Notes: generated from the letters alone by a model not told the origin. 64,000 bases of DNA from Colocasia esculenta (GCA_014218235.1 CM024760.1:7358049-7422048); one strand, 5' to 3'. Shown: positions 33,725 through 46,900, counted from the first letter of the stretch. Numbers and translations are program-made.

Positions 33725-36700
33725 TGTAGTACCCCGAAAAATTTATTAATTAAAAATTATGGATAAATCGAAATTTTATCAATTAATAAATTCAACCAGT
33801 TAAAAAGGTACACATTATTATCGCATGCGTATAAACCCATATAACAATTCTGTAAAAATAATAATTATACTTTAAATAATATTCTCTAATGACCCATCAT
33901 TAAATTTGGGCACATAAAAATCATTTAGATCAAGTTTAAGAAGTTATGCGACTTATCAGCGTAATTAAGGAATAAGTCGAAGAATCCATTATTTTATGAT
34001 CCAAAGTGGATTATAAATTAAAATAAACATGTGGGTAGACTTTAAATAATATGGGTTGATAACCCATTATGATATTTGGACCAAATGGACAATCTTGGCC
34101 CATGAATAAATTCTCTAATAAAAGGATAATTAAAAATCTATTAGGTAAAGTAAGTACATGGATTGTACAATTTAGTTCACACGAGTTATTGGGCCAAGGG
34201 TAAGAGCCCAAATGATGAAGGTTAGAAATGTTGGCATGAATAATATTTAATCAAATTAAAAATATGAAATTACTTGAATAAGTGTGATAAATAGATTTAC
34301 ATAAGGATAAATGGTGAATAATTGGAAACTAAATCAATACCCATTAAGTTAAATTAGTAATGAGTTTGGTTAATGGACCTAACATGAATTGTTTGGCCCA
34401 AATGTGAAGAGCCCATCATGAGATGGGAAGTAATTAAGCTAAATTCGTACCTAAAAATAGTAATAAATAGAAAAAGGTTAAGATAATGATTATTTTAACT
34501 CATACTTATCTTAAAAAGAGTCTTCATCTCATCCTAACACATTAGCCACGAAATTAGATCTCTCCTCAAGCCAACTAAGTGATAAATGTTAGAAAATGAG
34601 AGAAAAATGTGTAAATTCGGAGTTAATTAATAAATTAACTAAATAAGGGTAAGATAAATACTAAAAAGGGTTATAAATGTCCTAAAAAGAGTCCTAACCT
34701 TACCCAAACCCTTTACCCACGAAATTAGCATCTCATCTATCCTATTAGGTGGGATAATGCAAGAAATAAGGGGATAAATAAGGAAAAATTAATAGTTTGA
34801 AGAGAAAGAGGAGTTTTAAGAAAGTAGGACTCTTAAACCAAGCCATACACACCCCAATTCGACCCTACCACCCCATAGATCATTTCTGAAGCTCTAGGGG
34901 ACGAAGAGAGGAGTTGAGGACGAGAGGAGCAAGAAGGAAGGAGCTTGGAGCAAGAGGATTTCATCTTCTACCTCGTCTTCAAGCCCTAGGGTTTCTTAAA
35001 CGCATGAAAGGTAGGCAATCTCTCAAGCTAAAATCGTGAAATAATTACCCTAGGTATACTTCATGATCCTCCTCAAAAGCCCTCTGATCTGGTTGCATTC
35101 CGCTCATACATTTGGGCGAATTTAATTTGTGAAGCCCTGCTGTTACCATGAACCGAAATCTCATGTTTTCTCTAATTCCCCACATGTACTTGCTCTCATG
35201 CCATGATAAAATTATCATTAACACTACATCATATTATCTTTCAAACGCCCCTAGTCTTGCTCTATTTCGATCTCCCATGATGGATAATTAATTCTTTGAA
35301 TCCCTGTCAGATCCATGCACCCGACCCTTCATGTTTGTTTTTTAACCTCGTTCATACTCAACTTCATACCATGATAAAATTATTATAAATACTACATCTT
35401 GTTAGCTTTTGAACGCCCCTAGTTTTGGAAATTTTCATCATGTATCCATCTCTAATTAATTCGTTGAACCCTGTCTGCGCATGTTTAGGTCACTGATATG
35501 TCCCTTGTTCACAGCATCTCTAAACCTTGTCTATTTTCAAATTAATCATGCATGTTGATAGATCTATGTGTCTACTTTCGTTTAAAGTTGGTTTCATGAT
35601 TTTTGGATGACTGTGTGATTTTATATGGAATTTACAAGTACCCTATATCATACAGGAACTGCCCTGGGAAAAAGGGAAAAATGGTCGGACCCTTCTGGTA
35701 TCGCGACGGCGCGACCCGCCGCGATACCATTCAGGTCGCGCCCTCTCTTCATGTCGCGTTGAGAACGCGGCGGCCTAACCCGTCGCATTCCCAACCCCCG
35801 AACCGGGCCAGGCCGGTCGGTTTGCCCGTCGAGCCAGGCCGCCCCGTCGCGACCTGGACCGCGACGGGAACCCCCGTCGCGATGCTCTCTTGAACGCGCC
35901 TGAGCGACCCGTCGCGACTTGATCGTGATGCGTCACCTTGTCGCCTCTTTACAATTTCGGCCAGAACATTTAATTGCACTTATATCCCTGTTTTAAATGT
36001 CATCTAACCCTTGTACAAGTTAAACCATGTGCTGTTAAGCTCAATAAATTACATGAATATTTTTATTTGATAATATTTAAATAATTCTTATTAATTTAAA
36101 AGTCGTGAGCACAATTTAATCTATTTTCATAATTTCTTTACACTTGCACACTAAACATTATTTATTGACATTTGACCCTATTAAATTACTCAATAATATA
36201 TCTGGTAATTAAGTGAAATTAATTACATAATTTTCCTATTATTTAAATGACACATGTCTTCGTTTTATTCGCGTGATTTGTACACCGTTATCGCGTCCCT
36301 CTGCCTTCGAGCACTCGAGGCAAGACCGACAACGTTTCATTACACACTTTCTCTTGACTTGGACCACCTCTCTATCGGGAATACTCTCGACTGGGCCAGG
36401 GACTCCTTGTCAAGGCCTCTGTAAGTCTTCTTGGCTTTGGCGCACGTCCTTAGCCGACGAGCTGGTTGTACCTTTAAATCCTATTACACTTTTAGGGATC
36501 AGTACGATCCAATCGACCTTAGTGAGATCTCTCTTATCTTGTGATCACGCCGGACCACCTGGCTCGTGTACGCGGCACGGCTAATGGGCGGATGTGACTT
36601 CTACCTGATTACCGGTACCCGACCTGGTACTGTGCAACCGTTACTATCGTGGTTTATCGTTGTTTTACGATTACACCCATATCTCGTCTACTATCATTGT

Positions 36701-37853
36701 ACTCTCATCTGTTCACGTTCACTCTACTATCTCGTCTATTCATCTAGTACTCTCTTAAGACTCTTGAGTTGTTGTGGCTCCCATTGCTTGTACTATACAT
36801 GACTGTCTAGAGCCATAATATGGGTCTGGTGACCCTCCTGACTTGAATGCCTATTGTGCAAGGCACGGAGAGTGTCCGAGGGGCTCCAATCTAGTCCTGG
36901 GGGAAGAGAGCCACCCGAAAATACCTGCAGGGGCTATTGACGGTGTTCTGCATTGCACCGGTTCTGACTATACTATCTTGGCTAGACATCTAATTGTTTG
37001 ACTATTAGTCTGAGGAGTTCAGATGTACTGTACCATCGTGAAACGGCTATTGTCCCAAAGTGACTATTGTCGTACTTGACTAGTGCACCGTGGTGCAACC
37101 ATACATGTTATCTCTTTACACGCTATCTCTTTACATGCAATCTCGTTACACGCTATCTTGATATACAAGCTATCTTGTTACACGCTATCTTGATATACAA
37201 GCTATCTCGTTACACGCCACCTTGATACAAGCTATCCTATTACATGTCATTTTGATACACGCTATCTTGTTATACACTATCTTGTTACGCGCTATCTCGT
37301 TATGTTGTCATCCTAATTTTGCAATACTCTTGAGAAATGTATTATCGTTCACTTGTTATCTTGTATTATTACTCTCTTGACTATACATGATCGTTCTCTC
37401 TAGTTAACCTGCGTTACAAGACATTAATCACTTAAAGCTTGCTTGTTTACACGAGATATTAAGTCCTACTGAGCGTTATCGCTCACCCTTCGTTATTTGT
37501 TATTGTGTTTTCTTGTAAGTCAAGTGACGACCTTACATACAACAACGGGATTGGACTGGAGTGATGAGCTTCCTGAAGTCATAGCGATGGAATGTCCTTA
37601 GTACCTTAGAGTCTAGTTAGATATTTGCTTTAGATTTCTTTTCCAATGTAATAATGTCATTGAGCCCTATGTTTTGGCTCTGAATTAGTGGTTGTAATAG
37701 TTTAGAAGAAATATCAATAAAATGATGAGTTTTATTACAATTATTGTTCATTAGTTGCTCTGATATATGCGAATGTATGCGTAATTTACGTTACCATACA
37801 CGTTGTTCATGCCTCCCTGATTTATTCCGCTGCTAAATTGGCGGGGCATGACA
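33725..37853 (+). mobile_element. Long LTR (solo), about 4.1 kb
   Basis: Begins TGTAGTACCCCG at 33725 after ATTAC and ends GGGGCATGACA at 37853. It aligns along its length with the LTR halves at 2685-4966 and 15967-16894, and in antisense with 1-1959. Two units of about 170 bp (around 34545 and 34715) and a run of short repeats (about 37110-37300, TTACACGCTATCT and relatives) make it longer than the other copy. The CpG-rich GTCGCGAC cluster is at 35700-35940. No internal domains adjoin it on either side. Confidence 0.85.
37110..37300. repeat. Short tandem repeat in the LTR (CTATCT / TTACACG units)
   Basis: About ten imperfect copies of a 14-15 nt unit like CGTTACACGCTATCT, some alternating with GATATACAAGCTATCT. 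The equivalent stretch of the copy at 16100-16500 lacks most of them. Confidence 0.8.
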
Positions 37854-37943
37854 GTTGTAACACCCCATAAAAGAATATGTTAAATGTACTAAATCAGTAG
37901 ACTACCAACAACTCGGACTAGTCATTTTCAGAGCTCGAGCAGG

Positions 37944-38023
37944 AAAAGAACTTTGAAGTTAAGCGTGCTCAGGGTGGAGTAGTCCCAAGATGGGTGACCT
38001 TCCTGGAAAGTCTACCAACTAGT
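37944..38023 (+). other. 5S-rRNA-like domain in Cassandra LTR 1
   Basis: Contains GAAGTTAAGCGTGCTC (box A region), GGAGTAGTC (intermediate element) and AGATGGGTGACCTTCCTG followed by GAAAGTC (box C region), in the order and spacing of the 5S rRNA internal promoter. This is not a real 5S gene: the 5' third does not match and it lies in an LTR. Confidence 0.85.
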
Positions 38024-38379
38024 ACGGTTGTTGGGCCAGTTTGCTGGTTGGGTCATCACAAATGGTATCAGAGCCTTGCCCAGCCGGAAGTGCAGGAACT
38101 AAGTGTCACACAGGGCAAAGTGCTATGCTATGGGAGCCACCTCTTGAGGCCATAATGGCGCAAAGTGCTACATAGTGGGAGCCACCTCTTGAGCCTGTGG
38201 GGGTCACCTCTAGAATCATGTATGCCTGGGGTTTGATTGTGTGCTATATGTGAGCAGCGACGAGGACATCGCTTATATAAGAGGGGTAGATTGTAACACC
38301 CCATAAAAGAATATGTTAAATGTACTAAATCAGTAGACTACCAACAACTCGGACTAGTCATTTTCAGAGCTCGAGTAGG

Positions 38380-38445
38380 AAAAGAACTCTGAAGTTAAGC
38401 GTGCTCAGTTGGGAGTAGTCTTAGGATGGGTGACCTTCCTGGGAA
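38380..38445 (+). other. 5S-rRNA-like domain in Cassandra LTR 2
   Basis: Same features as in LTR 1. It is closer to the 5S consensus at box C (GGATGGGTGACC, CTGGGAAGTC) and at the intermediate element. Confidence 0.85.
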
Positions 38446-38559
38446 GTCTACCAACTAGTACAGTTGTTGGGCCAGTTTGCTAGTTGGGTCATCACAATTA
38501 CTCTATCAACTCTCACTTATAAAACTTCCAAAACAATTGCATACAATACACTTTCATGT

Positions 38560-40740
38560 TTTAATGATGCATGGACCAAACCTTTGTATGTTCCACTTTC
38601 CCTGTTAATAAAGTTTATTAATGGCAATCAAAATTTTGAGCAAATTCTCATCCCATCATATATTAGATTCCAAATGCATCATTTCACCTAACCTGATTAC
38701 TTCTTTCTTTTTATTTCCATCTACATCAACTTGTGCATGCATGCATAAATTGATTATAATAATAGATGGTACTTGCTCCATAACCTTCTTGGGGAAAACA
38801 AATAGATAAGGCCGTCGACTTGTAGTAGAACAGTTGTATTTAATAGTTCATTAATATTAACCTCTTTCCTTGGTCCCTCCATCAAATTCGAATTAAAAAT
38901 TCCCCCTAACTCAATTTTACTTCCAACTATATTTTTGTAGAGAAATATTTATTATACTTCTCAAATATATTTGAGAGTGTATTTTCCATCTCGGTACAAC
39001 AATGTGTGGGAACACTTGTAAGTGCATTAATTTAAAATCTTTTTCAATTCATCTTCTCTATTATCAATATATAGTTACATATTGTTAACCGGAGAGTAGA
39101 TTGGGCTATGTATTAAATGAAAATTCTTTTGCAAGTGCTTTCAAGGTTTGATATTAAATAAAAGATTCATAATAAAGTTTCAAGATTTGATATGTTTCAA
39201 ATTTACCAATTAATGATAGTTGGACAATCAATAATAGATACACACTGCATGGTATGCGGTCAAATTAAGATTCTCTATTCTCGAAGAAATTATAAGTGTT
39301 CAAGATTCAGCATGTTAATTAGATGAAAGATTTATAATGGTTTAAGATTTACTATCTTTTGCTATTTGCTAATATTTCTCAAACAATAAATATCACATCC
39401 CTTAGTATCTAATAAAAGATCTTTTTTATTAAATTTGGTACACTAGATGAAGAATTTGACTAAGGTTTGAAGATTTGGTATGTTTTAAGATTTACTAGTA
39501 GAGGTATAAGTATATATTTAAGATTCGATATACTCATTTAAAAGATTTGTAATGATGCTTTAGAATTTTGTATCTTTCCAAGATTTACTATAGCAATCAT
39601 GCAATAAATAATAGATATCACATAGAATTTAGTAAATATTTCTTTTACAAGGGTAAAGCATATTTTGAAGAGTTGGTACCAAGTTTCAAGATTTTATATG
39701 TTTCCAAATTAACTAAAGTAGTTAGACAATTAATAGCGAACACATTGTACTATCTAACTATATTATTTGGTAAAAGATATCTAACTATGTGATTTGGTAA
39801 AGAAAAAATTTTCAATGTATTTGAAAGTGCTTCTACCTTTTCCATAGGTACTTGTAGCACATGGTGAACATCTAATAAAAAGATCAAAAATCCATTTTCA
39901 AGTGCATTTGAAAGTGCAACAAATATCTCTAGGTAAAAGATATATTCCCTTTCCTTAGAAAGAAATAAATGCTCAAGATTTGGTATATCAGATGAAAGAT
40001 TTGTAATAATGTTTCAAGATTTGATATTTACTTATAGTAGTCAACAATAAATATCACATACCCCTTAGTATTTAGTAAACGAATTTTCTTTGGACAAGTA
40101 AAATATGGTTTCAAAATTTGGTATACTAAATGATGAATTTGAATTAAATTTTATGATTTGTTATGTTTTAAGATTTATTAGTGGTGATCTAACAAATAAT
40201 AGGTACAAAAGAAATATTTGTTTCCAATAGGAGGGTAGCAAAAGCTATCCATCTAACATGGGATAGGTCAGTATGCTATGCTGGTGCGGGACTTTGCAAA
40301 ATACATTTTGTAGTTTGGAGTCCACCAGAGAAACAAGCATTTCTCGTAGATACAATATAGTATCTCACAGACAATTATCTTTTCTTAGTGACAAATAAAT
40401 ACTCAATATTCGATATATTTATTGAAAGATTTGTATTGATATTTTAGGATTTCATCTCTCTTCAATATTTATCAATAGAAGTCACCCAATAAATAATAGA
40501 TATTACATATAGCTTCCAGTTAAATATTTCGTTTTAGAAGTGTAAAACATGCTTTAAAGAGTTGATACAGTAGCAATAAATTTTTAAGATTTGATATATT
40601 CCAAAATTTACTGATGACAGTTACATAATAAAATAGTATTTGTAAAAGATTCTATTTCTTAAAGAGAAATAAGTGCTTAACATTTGGTATATCATTATGA
40701 AGGATTTGTAATGATGTTTCAAGATTTGATGTTTACCGAA
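38560..40740. repeat. AT-rich degenerate tandem repeat
   Basis: From about 39000, words like GTTTCAAGATTTGATAT, CAATAAATAATAGATA and AAGATTTGGTATAT recur again and again with spacings of roughly 220-460 bases. The copies are strongly diverged. The same words resume at 41590-42130, so 40745-41400 looks inserted. No gene. Confidence 0.65.
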
Positions 40741-40744
40741 GAGG

Positions 40745-41400
40745 CGATTTTCCACTCATTGGCCCACAAGCCCAACACGGCCCATTTTGGCCCTTTGTTT
40801 GTTTGCTCACCCTCCACGTGTCTCCGAACACTTTGAAGGAGCCCAAGCACTTTCCTGCTCTGGTGCAACTACCCGAAAGTCTTACCAACTATCCTTGAGC
40901 CTCCGAGCTCTATCAGTCAAGCAACCTTGGGGCATTTACGTGGTCGACATAACTACTTCAACTGCGTCGTTATCCGCACCTTTCGTAGGCACATCTCTCC
41001 TCATAACGGGAGGATAACGCAGTTAATCCTCACGATCCAGGTGGTTCCTATGCCATAATCGCATCAACACCTCTTCATTATTAAGGTCTTAACCGCTGCC
41101 CTTAATGGACCTGTTACAGCCTACTGGCACACTAATTGCTCAGGCTTCAACTATATAGATCGATTGAAACCCCAAGTGGCAAGGTGTGCGATCTCTCCTA
41201 CCCACAGTCGCTAAGAACACCCAGCCAAACTTTTCACTGACTTAGATATCGAAAGATTTTCCCTTAGTTCCCTATACCGGAGCCTCCCTAACTCTCTTCC
41301 TTTTTTTGCAAGTCCAGCGCGTCCACTCGTCTTGACTGAGTTATCCTTCACTATTATCAAGGTGTAAAAGAGGGTGTCTCTCTTTCCGACCACTTTCTAA
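40745..41400. other. Non-repetitive insert in the AT-rich array, possibly an LTR fragment
   Basis: Composition changes abruptly to balanced GC. A TATA-like TATATAGATCG lies at 41153. It resembles the U3/R region of a gypsy LTR in style, but I cannot match it to a copy in this window. No convincing coding frame. Confidence 0.35.
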
Positions 41401-41589
41401 TCGTTATATTTACTAATACAATCAAATAAAAAATAGCACTCCACGTACATCAGGAAGAGGTCAAGAATTCAACTTCTACCGGCAGCAGATTGATATAATA
41501 GACTAGTAATGATATTTTGGGTTTAACTCTCATCAGATGATATAATAGACTAGTATTTTAATAAATATTTTTTAAAAAATAAAAAAGAA

Positions 41590-42130
41590 CACCTCCCTTA
41601 GTATCTGATAAAAAAATTGAAATAAGTTTTAAAATTTTATATCTTTTAAGATTTAATAGTGGTGATCCTCAATAAATAATAGATAACTTACCGTAACTCA
41701 TAAAGAATATTCTCTTTTCTTAAAGATAGACAGGTGCTCAAGCTTCTATATAATCTTTGAAAGACTTTTAATAACGTTTCAAAATTTCACATCTTTTCAA
41801 ATTTTACTAATTGTAGTCATCAAATAAATAATAAATAGCACATAACATCTAGTAAAAAAAGTTTACAAGTGCAAAGCATGCTTTAAAGATGGTTACAATA
41901 GCAATAAAGTTTCAAGATTTGGTACATTTCAAGATTTACTAGGGGTTGTTGCACAATAAATAATAGATATATTTTACTATCTAACTACAAGATTTGGTAA
42001 AAGATTCACTGTCTTATAGAGAAATAAGTGTTCAAGATTTAGTATATAAGATGAAAGATATACAATAATGTGTCGAGATTTGATATTTATTAATAATACA
42101 TAGTCAAACAATAAATAACACATGACCCTT
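41590..42130. repeat. Continuation of the AT-rich degenerate tandem repeat
   Basis: Same recurring words as 39000-40740 (AAGATTTGGTA, CAATAAATAATAGATA, AGTGCTCAAGATT variants). Confidence 0.65.
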
Positions 42131-42150
42131 TATCATTACATAGATCCATG

Positions 42151-42154
<4 letters not shown>

Positions 42155-42182
<28 letters not shown>
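42155..42182. repeat. (GA)n microsatellite
   Basis: About 14 GA dinucleotides. Confidence 0.95.
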
Positions 42183-42186
<4 letters not shown>

Positions 42187-43355
42187 CAGTTGTGCCCACT
42201 AATTAAGTTATATCATTTTATTTAACATAAAAAAGAAAAGAGATACAAATGTGGTGGAGAAGTTAAATAATGGGGAGAAAGAGAATGTGTTCAGTTATTA
42301 TATATTACTATCATGCATGGTTTCCTATTAGTACATCACAAAAACTATAAAATGTGATTAGATTGGAAACAAGCTTTTTACTCATTATCTAAGGTAGTTA
42401 TACTTAGTTGAGAATTGCTCATAAGATGCAAATAGAAGGATAAATTATCTTCATCATCTTGACATCACTGTAAGTATCTATAAATATAATAAAGATGTAA
42501 AAAGTTGCATTTATTAATTCAATATCTTGATAGTTAAAAATAAATGATAAACATTCAAGTCCACTTATAACTCACACTATATGTTAACAAATGAAGGTGA
42601 AATTTTCATTTTTTTATATTTGTCTATTAAACATATTTAAATTTCTGGTGTATGAATACAAGATGGATTAATATGCTTGGTAGTTCTTTTTACAATTTAG
42701 AAGTAAGTAAACAGGAAGAAGAAATTACAAATGAGTTTGACAATAGATTTTGTGATCAAAAGAAGTGCTATTCTACGAAGGAATACATCAAATTTTCGAA
42801 GTTCATAAACTCTAAATACAATTATAAAAAAATTGTGATATATTGCTATATATCCAAAAACAAAAAAAGGGATTCTTTTCAAATTAAAATATATATGATA
42901 ATAGTCGAAGGCCATTCCCAACTTTTGACATTTGAATGCTCATATCTTTTTCATTTAATTGCAATTAGTTGTGCAGCCGTACACTCACTATATAAGTACA
43001 ACTAACAGCATGTTAAGTTTAAATACAATGAGAGCCACTTTATTCCCAATTGGCCTGTTGGCCGGGTAAACAAAATCTACCTGACCAACCCCTTCATTAA
43101 TTAGGGAGCGGGTCTCACATTTAAAAAGAAGTCATGACAGACGCGAGATTTTCGCCCCAGCCAATAGAATAGCTGGTCGAATAATTTTTCTACCCACCCA
43201 ACTAAGACTCGAGAGTTTCTCGAATACAATTAATGTGTTCTCTGGAAACTTCTTACCACCTCTATATAATAGGGATCACATCAAGAGATTGGGTACGCCA
43301 TTCAAGTCTACTACCAGTGTTCAAGCCTTAAGTTATATATGTTGATCCTTTCTTC
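42183..43355. other. Intergenic DNA without a supported gene
   Basis: A 117-codon frame at 42652-43005 is AT-rich and Lys/Ile/Tyr-heavy with no domain. I do not regard it as a gene. Confidence 0.6.
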
Positions 43356-43357
43356 TT

Positions 43358-43479
43358 TTAAAGTTATGTTTGGTATTTAGATAGACTGGAGATAGAATGA
43401 GATTATCTTCAAAATTTTGAAGATATGGAGATTACCCTACTCTATTTTCAGTCTATCCAAATACCAAACATAGTTTAAG
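43358..43479. mobile_element. Small MITE, about 120 bp, foldback
   Basis: The left arm TTATGTTTGGTATTTAGATA is complementary to the right arm ATCCAAATACCAAACATAG almost base for base, and the inner parts (GACTGGAGATAGA / TATTTTCAGTC) continue the stem. A related copy lies at 47377-47494. Confidence 0.8.
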
Positions 43480-43480
43480 A

Positions 43481-43960
43481 GAATCTATGTCGATATATAA
43501 TTAAGTGGATCAGATAGTCGGTTTGTTCGCTCTATTTTAGATTCACTATTCAAGGTACTGTCCAGGTTCAGATCTTTAGTTCTATCCATCTCCTCTTCTT
43601 TTGGAGAATCTATGTCGATAGTGACATCCCTACAGTTTAAGCAGCTTTGGTTGTTATAGTTTGAACGCTCTATCTTGGGTACACTATTCAAACATATAAT
43701 TCTCAATGTCCAGGTCTTTAGATGTTGATCTGATGATCTCCTATTCTTTTGAAGAATCTATGTCGATAGTGGCATCCCTGTATACAGATTAAGCAACTCT
43801 GATAGCTAGTTACTTTGATTGCTCTAGCTTGGACACACCATGCAAACCTATAGTGTCATTACTGTTTAGGTACCAGCTCTTTAGTTCTGTCGAGGTTCTC
43901 TTCCTTTGGAGAATCTATATATGTCGACATTGATATCCCTAAAGCTTGTCACATGTATCG
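43481..43960. repeat. Tandem repeat, about 4 copies, period 125-157 bp
   Basis: GAATCTATGTCGATA-type words recur at 43481, 43606, 43754 and 43911. Between them TGACATCCCTACAG, TTAAGCA and CAGGTCTTTAG words recur in the same order. Not coding. Confidence 0.75.
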
Positions 43961-46900
43961 ATCACGAGGTACTCTTCTCTGTGTCTACAATCATCGATCG
44001 AAGTGTGATCCTCGAGTACGTACGTAGCATGGTGATGACGATGATTCATTGAGGTGAGTCTATTCATTTATAGGGAGAAGAAGTGCAAAGACATGATATT
44101 TGCTTTCCTAATTTCATTATATCTGGTTGTACAATATTGAAGTCCTTCTAGTCTCCAATGCTTAACATGAGCCAAGCTTTGTTTATCTGACAATGTATAG
44201 ATTTTATATGTATGATAATATCAAAAATCAATATGGTTTAGTTCACGGGTGTGACCTAGATCGAGCAGAGATTTGCACTTGTATCGATCAAATATAGACA
44301 TATCTTTCTTGATCTTTTATATATAGATCAACAAGAGTACTACCCAAATTAATAAGGTTCAATGTTCTTAGCCTACATATATCTTCATTCTCTTTGTCTT
44401 TTCTTGTTCATCTTTTCCCTTTCTGGTCAGATCGATCCTAGTCTTCACCAAAAAGAAAAATAACGATGAACCACAAAGTAAACCAAGATTTTGCTGGATC
44501 GACCACATCAGATGTGTTATTCCTGGCATCAAAATACTGTGGCAATATTTTTCCTTATTTTGGTACTTTTCCATTGCACATAATTTTTCCTTTTAGACAT
44601 ATATACCACTCACCAAAGACTTCTTTTTCATTTTTAAACGATACCATCATAACTTCCTCAGATCGTGATGATCTTCCCACAAGAACCCAAAACAAGTCTT
44701 TCCTTCTTTCACTCTTCCTTGTTCCCACAAGTCATCTTGAAAGATACCTGGTAACATAATGCTTGCTATATGGGCAATGGTTCGTTGCAACAATATTGCA
44801 CTATAGAGTTGCATATATATATACATATATACTATATAAGCATATAACGATCGATGCTTAATTATGAGTCAAAATATATAGCTTTCTTCTTATGTTCCTG
44901 TTGTGAATCTAATGGTTTTGGTTCTGTGAATCATGGATCAAGAGGGTTCCTATATAGTGTGAAAAATGTGAACTTTAGGCTTCATAAATATATATTCTGA
45001 CCTTGGGTGTGTTCGTTTAATTCATATCAGTGTTTCATTTAATCTCTATTCTACTTTCCTTTGTTATTTATTGGGACTGTTATTTATTGTGACTTAGCTA
45101 CTTCATTTATTAAAGAAAGGGCACATCTCACAGCAGGGCATTGATGAGAATAGCATCACTTTCGTAAAGGTCAGGAAACATCCGTTTCCTCAGATCAGCA
45201 GGGTGTGCCCTTCGTGTGTGTGTGTGTGTGTTAACTTAGAAACAGTGTAACAGAGAATTGTGTATTAATATGATATTGAGTGGGACTTGCTGTCGGCCGA
45301 AGGTGACCGTACCTGATCAAACACAAAAAGTGGGCCCTGTAGCTCGCTTGTGTTGGAGGGCGGGCAACAGGGCAAGCCACAACATTTCTCTGTCATTTGG
45401 ATTCACAGCAACATATATACCACATCTGATCTTTACCAATATTTGATCTGAAGATCAGACGGCTGAGATCAATCCTGTGTTTTGCGATGGATGTGGCATG
45501 GCACACTAGTAGTACCCTTCTTGTATCCAAATGACTACTTCACAGCCTACAACCTTCAGTGGCTCACACTTACAAAGAATTCAAGAAATAGCTAAGGCTA
45601 ATAAGACTACTATATATATATGAAGACCAACTTCTCACTCATCTGATGCATGTAATTTTACACATACGAGTCATAGATCTTTGTTAGAAGATATGCTTCG
45701 TCCTTATCTTCTTTTTCTAATTACTTCACCACCAAGAAATTAAGAAGAATATATACAAAATTAATGCCTTCTAACTATAAGCACAGTTGTCCATAGGAGG
45801 GTGGGTATTTTTTTTCCCCGTTTCTTTTCTTTCCTCCAGTGAAAACATGCACGAACGCCTCCTAAACACAGTTGTGTAGATGAGGGTTAAGACAATTTGC
45901 TAGGTGGAGACATGGGCTGCACCTCAAATAATTAAGGGCACTTGTCTTTGTCTTTTGTCTCACCCACCTCCATCCTCTCGAAGACAGCCAATTAATCTCT
46001 CTCCTTTTTGCAGTGGAACGCTTGACCCAACCCATGTAACGTCAATATGGTATATATATACCCTCCACCTTAATAAAAAAAAACAATAATATCAGGTCAA
46101 TACCTTCTCCTTGTACAATTCTTTTCTTCAATTAAGATGTTGACCGACACTTATTAATGTCTTCCATCTCTATCCAAGACCCCTGTGATCTGCATCATGC
46201 ATTTGACTTGGCTCTGATTAATGTATAGGGTTACCCAAATCTTCTATACTGTGGAGTGAAGAGTACTAATTAACAAGTTTTTTGTTTATTCTCTTTGATA
46301 GACAACGAACTTATCCATTGAAATAATTAAGTTAGAAATAAAAGATTACATGCTTATTTTTTTCCTGGTATGAGATAGGAATAAGGACTTTCAGATTAAC
46401 CCCCACTTACACATGACCACATCCCCCCAATCAAACAGGGATATATACCAGCAATCTAGGAAGAGGCTAAGGGTCGACTCTAGAAGTTGACAAGGACATG
46501 TTCTTCGATCGCTAGCTTGCCTGTTATTATTACCACTCCACTCAACGTGTACACAATAATTTGGAAAAGAGGACATCAAAAGAGAAGAAACCCAACAACC
46601 AGGACTGCATGCATGCCCTTAGGTCAATCTCTTGTGAAGGGAAGACCCTTCCCTCCATCGATCTCAGTGGGTAAGAGGAATTAAACAAGGGGGGAATTGT
46701 AGACGAGGTTGAAGGGGCCCTCGTGAGGCACTGACCACGGAATAGTGGTCCTGGACACGTGTGTGGGCTCAAGGGATAGGGGGCATTTTGGCACAAGATT
46801 GTGTGTTTTTGGGAATACACTCTGGAAAACCCTAGAATCCCAAGCCAGGCAAGAAGGCAGTAATGGGCTGGGGGGAGGTGGGGGGTGTGGGTTGGAAGCC

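Larger units (their letters stand above)
37856..38496 (+). mobile_element. Complete Cassandra TRIM retrotransposon, 641 bp
   Basis: Two 205-bp LTRs (37856-38060 and 38292-38496) start TGTAACACCCC and end CATCACA. Directly after the first comes TGGTATCAGAGCC (38063-38075), the primer-binding site complementary to initiator methionine tRNA, and a purine-rich AAGAGGGGTAGA precedes the second. The 231-bp interior has no coding capacity. Each LTR holds a 5S-rRNA-like domain, the hallmark of Cassandra. I count 11 differences between the LTRs (about 95% identity), 8 of them transitions. Such elements need another element's enzymes to move. Flanks: ACAGT on the left, ATTAC on the right. Confidence 0.93.

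Noticed and set aside
37944..38445. 5S rRNA genes
   Set aside because: Only the internal promoter half matches, and both copies sit in identical positions of the two Cassandra LTRs.
42652..43005. 117-codon frame in AT-rich DNA
   Set aside because: Composition follows the surrounding AT-rich sequence and no family is recognised.
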